Below are positions 51,655 to 61,228 of a stretch of DNA of 64,000 nt, piece after piece (position 1 is the stretch's first letter; every line of letters begins with the position of its first letter). A program made the translations under genes and the position numbers. The stretch comes from Rubrivivax sp. (GTDB lineage Bacteria; Pseudomonadota; Gammaproteobacteria; Burkholderiales; Burkholderiaceae_C), in NCBI GenBank assembly GCA_022842305.1, contig JALHPY010000003.1, positions 45,626 to 109,625 on the forward strand, in the 5' to 3' direction. The notes under the pieces are model-generated. The model ran no database searches. It worked only from the letters and a program-made list of their open reading frames with translations, and had not been told where the DNA came from.

Positions 51655-51660
51655 ACTATA
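51655..51660 (-). promoter_or_regulatory. -10-like element for smg
   Basis: On the minus strand TATAGT lies six bases upstream of the smg ATG, matching the -10 consensus at five of six positions. The predicted first transcribed base would be the A of the start codon (51648). No -35 hexamer is recognised at 17 bases; so the site is tentative. Confidence 0.35.
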
Positions 51661-51744
51661 CCCGAGCCCGGTTGCCGCTTGGCAGGCAAGATGCGCGATT
51701 CTGGGGCGCTTTCAAGTGAGCGTGCGCCCACTGTTCCAGATTGC

Positions 51745-52863
51745 TCAGCCGGTGTGCCGCCGCTGGTAGAGCCCGCCCGGCATCCGCGCCACCTCACCGG
51801 CAAACTCAAGCTCCAGCAGGCGCACGGCCAGCTCGGCGGCGGACCAACCGGTGCGCACCTGCAGCGCGTCGAGGGTGGTGGCGTCCTCGCCCAGGGCTTG
51901 CAGCAGGGGGTCGACCGGGCCATCGGCCGCGGTCGGCGCCGGGGGTGGCGACGGCGGACGTTGGGCCATGCCGGCCAGTTCGTCGACGATGTCCTGCGCC
52001 GTTTCCACCAGCGTGGCGCCCTGGCGCAGCAGCGCGTGGCAGCCGCGCGACTGCGGCGCGTGGATGGAGCCGGGCACGGCAAAGACCTCGCGCCCGGCCT
52101 CGGCCGCCAGGCGCGCGGTGATGAGCGAGCCCGACTTGAGCGCTGCTTCGACCACCACCGTGCCCAGCGATAGCCCGGCCAGGATGCGGTTGCGCTGCGG
52201 AAAGTTCTCGGCCAGCGGCGGTGTGCCGGGGGCGTATTCGCTGACCAGCGCGCCGCGCTCGGCGATGCGCCGCGCCAGCTCGCGGTGGCGTGCCGGGTAG
52301 ACGCGGTCGAGCCCGGTGCCGACCACGGCCACGGTGCCGGCCGCGCCCAGCAGCGCGCCCTCATGGGCCGCGCCGTCGATGCCGGCGGCCAGGCCCGAGA
52401 ACACCAGCAGTTGCCGATCACTGAGCGCGCGGCCCAGCGCGCGCGCGTTGTCCAGCCCCTGTGGCGTGGCATGGCGGCTGCCCACCACGGCCAGGCCGTC
52501 GGCGGACAGGCAGGCCGGGTTGCCTTGCACGTACAGCAGCAGCGGCGGGTCGGCCGTTTGCAGGAGGCGTGGCGGGTAGCGCGGATCGCCCAGAACGATC
52601 AGGTGGCGGTCTGCACCGCCGCCGCGCCAGGCCTGCACCGCCTGCCAGCGCTCGGCCAGTTGCGGTGGGACTTTGGCCAGCGCGTCGGCCACGGCCGGGC
52701 CGACCAGGGCGCGAAGGGTGCTGCGCGTCGCATCCAGCACGCCGGCTGGCGAACCGCAGGAAGCGAGCAGCCGCCGCGCGGTTTCACGGCCGACGCCGGG
52801 GGTTTCGAGCAGACGAAACCAGGCCGCGAAGTCGTCTTCGGGAGCGGCCTGCTCGGACCTCAA
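51745..52863 (-). CDS. dprA: DNA processing protein DprA
   Basis: A 372-residue DprA/Smf protein that binds incoming single-stranded DNA and loads RecA during natural transformation. SAM-like helices (GVGRETARRLLASCGSP) start it; the Rossmann-like DprA core has LYVQGNPACLSADGLAVVGS, RHATPQGLDNARALG, VFSGLAAGIDGAAHEGALLG and the strongly conserved FPQRNRILAGLSLGTVVVEA. The C-terminal winged-helix domain (ALQVRTGWSAAELAVRLLEL) is present, after a proline-rich linker. The start is TTG 52863; no better start is visible. The stop of the LysM gene lies two bases before it, so dprA is cotranscribed with that gene. Complete and probably functional. Confidence 0.95.
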   Translation of the reverse strand: MRSEQAAPEDDFAAWFRLLETPGVGRETARRLLASCGSPAGVLDATRSTLRALVGPAVADALAKVPPQLAERWQAVQAWRGGGADRHLIVLGDPRYPPRLLQTADPPLLLYVQGNPACLSADGLAVVGSRHATPQGLDNARALGRALSDRQLLVFSGLAAGIDGAAHEGALLGAAGTVAVVGTGLDRVYPARHRELARRIAERGALVSEYAPGTPPLAENFPQRNRILAGLSLGTVVVEAALKSGSLITARLAAEAGREVFAVPGSIHAPQSRGCHALLRQGATLVETAQDIVDELAGMAQRPPSPPPAPTAADGPVDPLLQALGEDATTLDALQVRTGWSAAELAVRLLELEFAGEVARMPGGLYQRRHTG

Positions 52864-52864
52864 G

Positions 52865-54046
52865 TCACGGTTGCGTGAAGCGGTCGCCCGATCGGACCGG
52901 CTCGCGCACCGTCAGGATCAGCGCGTAGCTGACGCGCTCGAAGACGCGGAACACGAACAGCATGCCGTGGCGCTCGTCCGGCAGTTGCATGGCCACCTTG
53001 CGCGCGCCGGTGGGGTCGGCCGCAGGCGCGCCGGTGCGCCACAGCGCCAGCACATGGCCGCGCTCGATGCCGTCGCGCGCGCCGCGGTTGAGCGACACCA
53101 CCTGGTTCTGGCCGGCGCGCAGGCCGTCGCCGTAGATCGAGACGATGCGGCCGTCGACGTTGCCCGCGGGCGGGTGCGGCATGTAGGCCACCAACTCCTG
53201 CTGCGGCACCGGCGACAGGCGGTCGCCCACGGTGGCTTCGAGCCGCGTGCTCGTGACCCTGAAGGTGGCCGGCACGATGGTGGCGCCTTCGACGCCGGGC
53301 TGCTCGACCTCGGCCGTGCCGACGAAGCGGCCTTCCCAGCCGAGTATCTCGCGCGTCTCGGGGTCGGTCAGCGGCGTGAGCTGGCGAAACAGGCGGAAGT
53401 CGCGCGCGCCGGCCAGATCGCCGCGCACATAGGCGGTTTCGCCGCGCGACACCATCACCCGGCCTTCTTGCGTGGCCACGATGCGCGGCGCCGCTTCCAG
53501 CGAATTGGCATCGAACACCGCGGCTTCGGTGAGGAAGGGGCCGATCAGGTGCAGTGGTATGGCGGCGATGGCGCCGTTGGGCAGCAGGTCACTGCGCACG
53601 CGCGGCGACAGCCTGACGGTGTTGGTGGGCGCACCCGGCGCGCCGCCCGCCAGGCGCAGACGGGCGCGGCCGTCGATCTTTTCGAGCACCAGCACCTGGC
53701 CCGGGAAGATGAGGTGCGGGTTGCGGATCTGGTCAAGGTTCATGCCCCACAGTTCGGGCCAGCGCCAGGGGCTCTTGAGGAACAGCGTGGAGATGCCCCA
53801 GAGCGTGTCGCCGGGCTGCACGGTGTGCGAATCGGGCGCGTTGGGCGCCAGGTCGGACAGCGGCACGCCGGCCTGGGCCACGCGCTGGGCGGTGTCGCGC
53901 CATTCGGGCGTGATGGGCATGCGGCTGGGCTGCGCCTGCACGCTGACGTGCAGTGACGCCGTCAATGCCGCCGCCAGCGCCAGCAGGCCAGCCACCCGGG
54001 CGGCGGCCCGGCCGCTGCTGCGATGAGTTGCGGTTTTGCTGATCAC
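52865..54046 (-). CDS. Exported LysM-domain protein
   Basis: A 393-residue exported protein. GTG 54046 begins a signal peptide (ISKTATHRSSGRAAARVAGL, cleavage after VSVQA near residue 38). The LysM domain at about residues 73-121 has SHTVQPGDTLWGISTLFLKS and NPHLIFPGQVLVLEKIDG. The rest is a conserved unknown domain with SGRGETAYVRGDLAG-like strands (VMVSRGETAYVRGDL) and RVFERVSYALILTVREPVR at the end. In betaproteobacteria such proteins lie between dprA and def and probably bind peptidoglycan in the periplasm. A divergent promoter region of 283 bases separates it from def. Confidence 0.88.
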   Translation of the reverse strand: MISKTATHRSSGRAAARVAGLLALAAALTASLHVSVQAQPSRMPITPEWRDTAQRVAQAGVPLSDLAPNAPDSHTVQPGDTLWGISTLFLKSPWRWPELWGMNLDQIRNPHLIFPGQVLVLEKIDGRARLRLAGGAPGAPTNTVRLSPRVRSDLLPNGAIAAIPLHLIGPFLTEAAVFDANSLEAAPRIVATQEGRVMVSRGETAYVRGDLAGARDFRLFRQLTPLTDPETREILGWEGRFVGTAEVEQPGVEGATIVPATFRVTSTRLEATVGDRLSPVPQQELVAYMPHPPAGNVDGRIVSIYGDGLRAGQNQVVSLNRGARDGIERGHVLALWRTGAPAADPTGARKVAMQLPDERHGMLFVFRVFERVSYALILTVREPVRSGDRFTQP

Positions 54047-54165
54047 GCTGTGGGTCTCCCGGCGGCGCGGTGGCCGATGCCAAAATGCCGCGCGGCTGAT
54101 GGTGTTGAGCGCCCCGGCCGCAAAGAGCACGGGACTGCGGCGACAATGCTCATATGGTTTCACAG

Positions 54166-54194
54166 ATTCTGCCCGTAAACCCTTGATGCCGCAA
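54166..54194 (-). promoter_or_regulatory. Possible sigma-70 type promoter for the LysM-dprA unit
   Basis: On the minus strand, TTGCGG (54194-54189) and CAGAAT (54171-54166) are separated by 17 bases, about 120 bases before the LysM start. Each hexamer matches the consensus at three to four positions. The optimal spacing makes this the best candidate in the 283-base spacer. Confidence 0.3.
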
Positions 54195-54329
54195 ACAAAC
54201 TGACAGCTCGTGACAGTGCCGCCGTGGCCGCCTTCCAGGGCCACGTTGCAGGCCGCCCACAGCTGTTGCGAGCTGTTTCGCCAGGCCGCGACGGCACACG
54301 TTCTGGCACTTCCCTTGCTCCTGCCCGCC

Positions 54330-54842
54330 ATGGCCCTCTTGACGATTCTTCGCTACCCAGATCCTCGCCTGCACACCGTGGCGCGCCCGGTGCAGGCGGT
54401 CGACGAGCGCATCCGCGCCCTGGTCGACGACATGCTCCACACCATGTACAGCGCCGACGGCGTGGGGCTGGCGGCCACCCAGGTGGACGTGCACGAACGC
54501 CTGATCGTGATGGACACCTCCGACCAGCACAACCGTCCGGTGGTGCTGATCAACCCCGAGATCGTGCGCCGCAGCGCCGAGATGGCCGTCAACGAAGAAG
54601 GCTGCCTGTCGGTGCCGCTGATCTACGACCGGGTCGAACGCCACGCGCGCGTGACCGTGCGCGCGCTGGGGCGCGACGGCGAGGCTTTCGACCTGGACGC
54701 CGAGGGCCTGGCCGCGGTGTGCGTGCAGCACGAGATGGACCACCTGATGGGCCGCGTCTTCGTCGAGTACCTCAGCCCGCTCAAGCGCGACCGCATCCGC
54801 ACCAAGATGATCAAGAAGGCGCGCGAGGACCAGCGCAAGTGA
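54330..54842 (+). CDS. def: Peptide deformylase
   Basis: A 170-residue metallo-deformylase that removes the formyl group from nascent proteins. All three motifs are present: [10 protein letters not shown] (motif 1), EEGCLSVPL with the metal Cys (motif 2), and QHEMDHLMG with HExxH (motif 3). ATG 54330 gives [20 protein letters not shown], the normal start. It is read in an operon with fmt, which follows after 31 bases, the classical def-fmt pair. The divergent spacer upstream contains a GACAAT -10-like element at 54142-54147. Confidence 0.96.
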   Translation: MALLTILRYPDPRLHTVARPVQAVDERIRALVDDMLHTMYSADGVGLAATQVDVHERLIVMDTSDQHNRPVVLINPEIVRRSAEMAVNEEGCLSVPLIYDRVERHARVTVRALGRDGEAFDLDAEGLAAVCVQHEMDHLMGRVFVEYLSPLKRDRIRTKMIKKAREDQRK

Positions 54843-54873
54843 AATCGCCTCTCAGCGCGCCGGACCGCCGCCC

Positions 54874-55836
54874 ATGAGGATCGCCTTCGCCGGCACGCCC
54901 GAATTTGCCCGCGTCGCTTTGCAGGCGCTGCACGCCGCCGGGCACCCGGTGGTGCGCGTGCTCACCCAGCCCGACCGCCCGGCCGGCCGCGGCCTGAAGC
55001 TGCAGCCGTCGGCGGTGAAGCAGTTCGCGCTGGAGCAGGGCCTGGCGCTGGCCCAGCCGCGCGGGCTGCGCCTGGACGGCCGCTGGGCCGAGGACGCCGC
55101 CGCCACCCAGTCCCTGCTGCAGCAGGACGCGCCCGAGCTGATGGTGGTGGCCGCCTACGGCCTGATCCTGCCGCCCTGGGTGCTGGCGCTGCCGCCACGC
55201 GGCTGCCTCAACATCCACGGCTCGCTGCTGCCGCGCTGGCGCGGCGCGGCGCCGATCCAGCGCGCCATCGAGGCGGGCGACGCCCAGACCGGCATCACCC
55301 TGATGCAGATGGACGCGGGCCTGGACACCGGCGAGATGCTGCTGCTGGAGCGCACCGCCATCACCGCCGACGACACCAGCGCCACACTGCACGACCGTCT
55401 GGCCGAGATGGGCGCGCGCCTGGTGGTGCAGGGCCTGGCGCAGCTGGCGCAGGGCAGGCTGCCGGCGACGCCCCAGCCCGAGGACGGCGTGACTTACGCG
55501 CACAAGATAGCCAAGGCCGAGGCCGCGATCGACTGGCGCGACAGCGCGGCGCAGATCGAGCGCCGCCTGCGCGCCTTCGATCCCTTCCCCGGCGCCAGCA
55601 CGCTGCTGGCGGGGCAGGCGCTCAAGCTGTGGCGCGGCCGCGTCGTGGCGGGGCAGGGCGCTCCGGGCCAGCGCTTGCCGGCGGGCGAAGGGCGCCTGGT
55701 GCTGGCCTGCGGTGAGGGCGCGCTGGAAGTACTTGAACTTCAACTGGCCGGCGGCCGGCGCATCAGCGCGCGCGAATTCCTGCAACGCCACCCCGGCGTG
55801 GGCGACGCCGGCAGCGCGGCTCAAGAACAGGCCTGA
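54874..55836 (+). CDS. fmt: Methionyl-tRNA formyltransferase
   Basis: A 320-residue enzyme that formylates initiator methionyl-tRNA with 10-formyl-tetrahydrofolate. N-terminal [20 protein letters not shown], the catalytic and folate region [20 protein letters not shown] and [12 protein letters not shown]; the C-terminal tRNA-binding OB-like domain follows from about residue 205 ([35 protein letters not shown]). ATG 54874 is the normal start. It follows def and precedes a small lipoprotein gene. Confidence 0.96.
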   Translation: MRIAFAGTPEFARVALQALHAAGHPVVRVLTQPDRPAGRGLKLQPSAVKQFALEQGLALAQPRGLRLDGRWAEDAAATQSLLQQDAPELMVVAAYGLILPPWVLALPPRGCLNIHGSLLPRWRGAAPIQRAIEAGDAQTGITLMQMDAGLDTGEMLLLERTAITADDTSATLHDRLAEMGARLVVQGLAQLAQGRLPATPQPEDGVTYAHKIAKAEAAIDWRDSAAQIERRLRAFDPFPGASTLLAGQALKLWRGRVVAGQGAPGQRLPAGEGRLVLACGEGALEVLELQLAGGRRISAREFLQRHPGVGDAGSAAQEQA

Positions 55837-55853
55837 AGCGGCCGATAGGAGGG

Positions 55854-56273
55854 ATGTCCCCTGTCGGTTCCGCCGCCATGCCCTCGCTTACCCGCCTTGT
55901 CGCATTCGTGATCCTGGCCCTGCCGCTGGCCGGCTGTGACCTGCTGGGCATCGAGTCGGTCAGCGCGGTGGCGGCCAAGCGCGAGGCCGAGGGCAAGGCC
56001 ATCGGCGCGGGCTGCCGCCACTCGGCGCGTTCGGTCGAGGACTGCTACGAGGCCAACAAGCGCGCCGACAAGGCCGCGGTCTTTGCAGGCTGGAAAGAGA
56101 TGAACGACTACATGCGCGAGAACCAGATCGAGTCTGCCCCGCGCGTGGCCGAGGCGCCCGACAAGACCGACGAGACTGACGAGGCGGAACCCGCAGGCAA
56201 GGGTGCAGCGGCCAAGGGCGCATCCAAGCTGGCCTCCCAGTCGCCGGCCAAGGGCGACCCCGGCAAGAACTGA
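55854..56273 (+). CDS. Small lipoprotein, unknown function
   Basis: A 139-residue predicted lipoprotein. The signal stretch is SLTRLVAFVILALPLAGCDL, with lipobox LAGC. AGGAGGG lies one base from ATG 55854, too close for good initiation, and 24 bases from ATG 55878, so the start is uncertain; both retain the lipobox. The mature part contains an EAEGKAIGAGCRHSARSVED segment with two Cys (GC, DCYEANK) and ends in a Lys/Ala/Glu-rich tail (KTDETDEAEPAGKGAAAKGA). No domain is recognised. It lies 17 bases after fmt and 36 before azlC. Confidence 0.7.
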   Translation: MSPVGSAAMPSLTRLVAFVILALPLAGCDLLGIESVSAVAAKREAEGKAIGAGCRHSARSVEDCYEANKRADKAAVFAGWKEMNDYMRENQIESAPRVAEAPDKTDETDEAEPAGKGAAAKGASKLASQSPAKGDPGKN

Positions 56274-56297
56274 ACGCGCGGCGCTGCCGCAGCGGGC

Positions 56298-56303
56298 GAC
56301 AAT
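56298..56303 (+). promoter_or_regulatory. -10-like element at the azlC start
   Basis: GACAAT lies six bases before the azlC GTG (56310). If transcription begins at the usual distance, the first base is the G of the start codon, so azlCD could be read from a leaderless mRNA. No -35 hexamer is clear. Tentative. Confidence 0.3.
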
Positions 56304-56309
56304 GCCCGG

Positions 56310-57038
56310 GTGACGTCTCTCGCTGCCGCGCCCCTCTGGCGCCACCCCGAATTCCTGCGCGGCGCGCGCGAGATGGCGGGCACGGCCATCGGCATAGCCG
56401 CCTGGGGCCTGATCACCGGTGTGGCCATGGGCAAGAGCGGCCTGCCGCTGGTGCTGATGGCGGCGATGTCGCTGCTGGTGTATGCGGGCAGCGCGCAACT
56501 GGCCGTGCTGCCGCTGATGGCCAGCGGCGCGCCGGTGTGGGTGGTGTGGGCCACGGCGCTGTGCGTGAACCTGCGCTTCGTGATCTTCAGCGCCCAGTGG
56601 CGTGCGTACTTCATCCACCTGCCGCGCGGCCAGCGCCTGCACCTGGCCTACTTCACCGCCGATCTGAACTACGTGCTGTTCATGCGCCGCTTTCCCGATC
56701 CGCGGCCGGCGCCCGAGCAACTGCCCTACTTCTGGGGCGGCGCGGTCACCAACTGGCTGGCCTGGCAGGTGCCGGCCACCTTCGGCATCTTCCTGGCCGA
56801 CGCGGTGCCGGTGCACTGGGGCATTGGCTTCGCCGGCACACTGGCGCTGCTGGGCCTGGCCGCGGCGCTGGTCAGCGGCCGCGCCACGGCGGTGGCCGGG
56901 CTGGTGGCCGGCTGCGCCGCGGTGGCCGCCTACGCGCTGCCGCTCAAGCTCAACATCGTGGTGGCCATCGCCGCGGCTGTGGCCATCGGCCTCTTGATGG
57001 ACCACGGCACGCGCACGGTTGCGGCGGGGCGGCGCTGA
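56310..57038 (+). CDS. azlC: AzlC-family branched-chain amino acid exporter, large subunit
   Basis: A 242-residue inner-membrane protein with seven to eight hydrophobic segments. Family residues: PEFLRGAREMAGTAIGIAAW, YAGSAQLAVLPLMASGAPVW, VNLRFVIFSAQWRAYFIHLP, YFTADLNYVLFMRRFPDPRP. With AzlD it exports branched-chain amino acids or analogues. The GTG start 56310 fits the alignment; its end overlaps azlD's start (TGATG). The membrane segments and length are standard, and nothing looks disrupted. Confidence 0.92.
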   Translation: MTSLAAAPLWRHPEFLRGAREMAGTAIGIAAWGLITGVAMGKSGLPLVLMAAMSLLVYAGSAQLAVLPLMASGAPVWVVWATALCVNLRFVIFSAQWRAYFIHLPRGQRLHLAYFTADLNYVLFMRRFPDPRPAPEQLPYFWGGAVTNWLAWQVPATFGIFLADAVPVHWGIGFAGTLALLGLAAALVSGRATAVAGLVAGCAAVAAYALPLKLNIVVAIAAAVAIGLLMDHGTRTVAAGRR

Positions 57039-57367
57039 TGGGGCTGCTGGAAGGCTTCATTGCGGTGCTGGGCCTGACGGCCATCACCGTGGTCACGCGC
57101 GGCTTCTTCTTCCTCACCGAACGCGAGATCCCCATTCCCGAATGGCTGCGCCAGGGCCTGCGCTACGCGCCCTTGGCCGCACTGGTGGCGGTGGTGTTGC
57201 CCGAGGTGGTGATGACGCAAGGCCAGCTCATCGCCACCTGGCGCGACGCACGCCTGTTTGCCGCCGCCGCGGGCGCGGCCTACTTCTGGTGGCGCCGCGG
57301 CATCCTGGGCACCATCCTCAGCGGCATGGCCGTGCTGCTGCCCTTGCGGCTGGGGCTGGGCTGGTAA
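57038..57367 (+). CDS. azlD: AzlD-family exporter, small subunit
   Basis: A 109-residue membrane protein with four hydrophobic segments, the small partner of AzlC. ATG 57038 overlaps the azlC stop (TGATG), giving MGLLEGFIAVLGLTAITVVT. GFFFLTEREIPIPEWLRQGL and RYAPLAALVAVVLPEVVMTQ are family residues. Translational coupling secures equal production of both subunits. A short gap of 47 bases leads to pgk. Confidence 0.9.
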   Translation: MGLLEGFIAVLGLTAITVVTRGFFFLTEREIPIPEWLRQGLRYAPLAALVAVVLPEVVMTQGQLIATWRDARLFAAAAGAAYFWWRRGILGTILSGMAVLLPLRLGLGW

Positions 57368-57381
57368 GGCCCGCAGCCTCC

Positions 57382-57387
57382 TAGAAT
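57382..57387 (+). promoter_or_regulatory. -10-like element upstream of pgk
   Basis: TAGAAT lies 27 bases before the pgk ATG, matching the -10 consensus at five of six positions. A Shine-Dalgarno CAGGAG sits between it and the ATG. There is no convincing -35 hexamer. Tentative. Confidence 0.35.
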
Positions 57388-57414
57388 TCCACGCATTCAC
57401 CACAGGAGATTTGC

Positions 57415-58608
57415 ATGAACGTGCTTCGACTGGCAGACCTCATCGCGCAGGGCCGTGTGGCCGGCAAGCGGGTCTTCATCCGCGCCGACCTCAACGTGCC
57501 GCAGGACGAGGACGGCCGCATCACCGAAGACACGCGCATCCGCGCCAGCGTGCCGGCCATCCGCATGGCGCTGGACGCCGGTGCGGCGGTGATGGTCACC
57601 TCGCACCTGGGCCGCCCGACCGAGGGCGAGTTCAAGCTCGAGGACAGCCTGGCCCCGGTGGCCGACCGCCTGGGCGAACTGCTGGGCCGCCAGGTGCCGC
57701 TGCGCGACGACTGGCTCAATGGCGTCGAGGTCGAGCCGGGCCAGGTGGTGCTGCTGGAGAACTGCCGCCTGAACAAGGGCGAGAAGAAGAACAACGAGGC
57801 GCTGGCGCGCAAGATGGCGGCGCTGTGCGACATCTTCGTGCACGACGCCTTTGGCACCGCGCACCGGGCCGAGGCCACCACCTACGGCATCGCGCAATAC
57901 GCCCCCATCGCCTGCGCCGGCCCGCTGCTGGCGGCCGAGATCGACGCCATCACGCTGGCGCTGGCCAACCCCAAGCGGCCGCTGGTGGCCATCGTGGCCG
58001 GCAGCAAGGTGAGCACCAAGCTGACCATCCTGCAGGCGCTGTCGGCCAAGGTCGACGGGTTGATCGTCGGCGGCGGCATCGCCAACACCTTCCTGCTGGC
58101 CGCCGGCCTGCCCATCGGCAAGAGCCTGGCCGAGCACGACCTGGTGGGCGAGGCGCGCGCCGTGATCGAGGCCATGAAGGCGCGCGGCGCCGAGGTGCCC
58201 ATCCCCACCGACGTGGTCACGGCCAAGCGCTTTGCCGCCGACGCACCGGCCACCGTCAAGGCCGTGGCCGACGTGGCCGCCGACGACCTGATCCTGGACA
58301 TCGGCCCGCAAACCGCGGCGCGCCTGGCGGCGCAGCTGATGGCGGCCGGCACCATCGTCTGGAACGGCCCGGTGGGCGTGTTCGAGTTCGACGCCTTCGC
58401 CCACGGCACCGAGACGCTGGCGCGCGCCATCGCCGCCAGCCCGGCCTTCAGCATTGCCGGCGGTGGCGACACGCTGGCGGCCATCGCCAAGTACGGCATC
58501 GACAAGGACATCGGCTACATCAGCACCGGTGGCGGCGCCTTCCTCGAGGTGCTGGAAGGCAAGAAGCTGCCGGCCTTCGAGATCCTCGAGAAGCGCGCGC
58601 TCGGCTAG
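57415..58608 (+). CDS. pgk: Phosphoglycerate kinase
   Basis: A 397-residue glycolytic enzyme, ATP-forming in glycolysis. Present are [99 protein letters not shown] and the nucleotide-binding [20 protein letters not shown]. In the hinge region the common GAKVxxK appears as GSKVSTK, a conservative change. ATG 57415 is preceded by CAGGAG. Length is standard. It lies between azlD and the malic enzyme and was probably read from its own promoter. Confidence 0.96.
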   Translation: MNVLRLADLIAQGRVAGKRVFIRADLNVPQDEDGRITEDTRIRASVPAIRMALDAGAAVMVTSHLGRPTEGEFKLEDSLAPVADRLGELLGRQVPLRDDWLNGVEVEPGQVVLLENCRLNKGEKKNNEALARKMAALCDIFVHDAFGTAHRAEATTYGIAQYAPIACAGPLLAAEIDAITLALANPKRPLVAIVAGSKVSTKLTILQALSAKVDGLIVGGGIANTFLLAAGLPIGKSLAEHDLVGEARAVIEAMKARGAEVPIPTDVVTAKRFAADAPATVKAVADVAADDLILDIGPQTAARLAAQLMAAGTIVWNGPVGVFEFDAFAHGTETLARAIAASPAFSIAGGGDTLAAIAKYGIDKDIGYISTGGGAFLEVLEGKKLPAFEILEKRALG

Positions 58609-58689
58609 CCGAATGTGGGGATTGCGGATCGACACCCTGTAGAACCGCAGTAATCTTTACCGACCGAAAAACTCAACCAGGAGACCGTC

Positions 58690-61029
<2,340 letters not shown>

Positions 61030-61038
61030 AAACCTGCC

Positions 61039-61072
61039 GCGGCCCCGCCCGCCGGGAGGCGCGCGGGGCCGC
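61039..61072 (+). terminator. Hairpin after maeB
   Basis: GCGGCCCCGC (61039-61048) pairs perfectly with GCGGGGCCGC (61063-61072), ten base pairs around a 14-base loop, starting ten bases after the maeB stop. No T-run follows, so it may slow or partly end transcription before ppdK, or protect the 3' end. Confidence 0.5.
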
Positions 61073-61115
61073 CTCGCACCAGGCCACGTCCCGGGCTTGA
61101 TATGCCACAAGGCGG

Positions 61116-61131
61116 GGCCGGCGCGCCGGCC
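61116..61131. promoter_or_regulatory. 16-bp perfect palindrome upstream of ppdK
   Basis: GGCCGGCGCGCCGGCC reads the same on both strands over 16 bases, 97 bases before the ppdK start. Its position in the maeB-ppdK spacer is suitable for an operator or an RNA hairpin. No protein can be named; chance palindromes are not rare in such G+C-rich DNA. Confidence 0.3.
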
Positions 61132-61228
61132 TAGGCTTGGTGGCAGAGGCCTCGACCCTCTGCGAGGCCTCGTCGACCGTTTGCCATGTCCGGGCGTCCG
61201 CGTGCGGCACCCGGCGCAGGAGCGCGCC

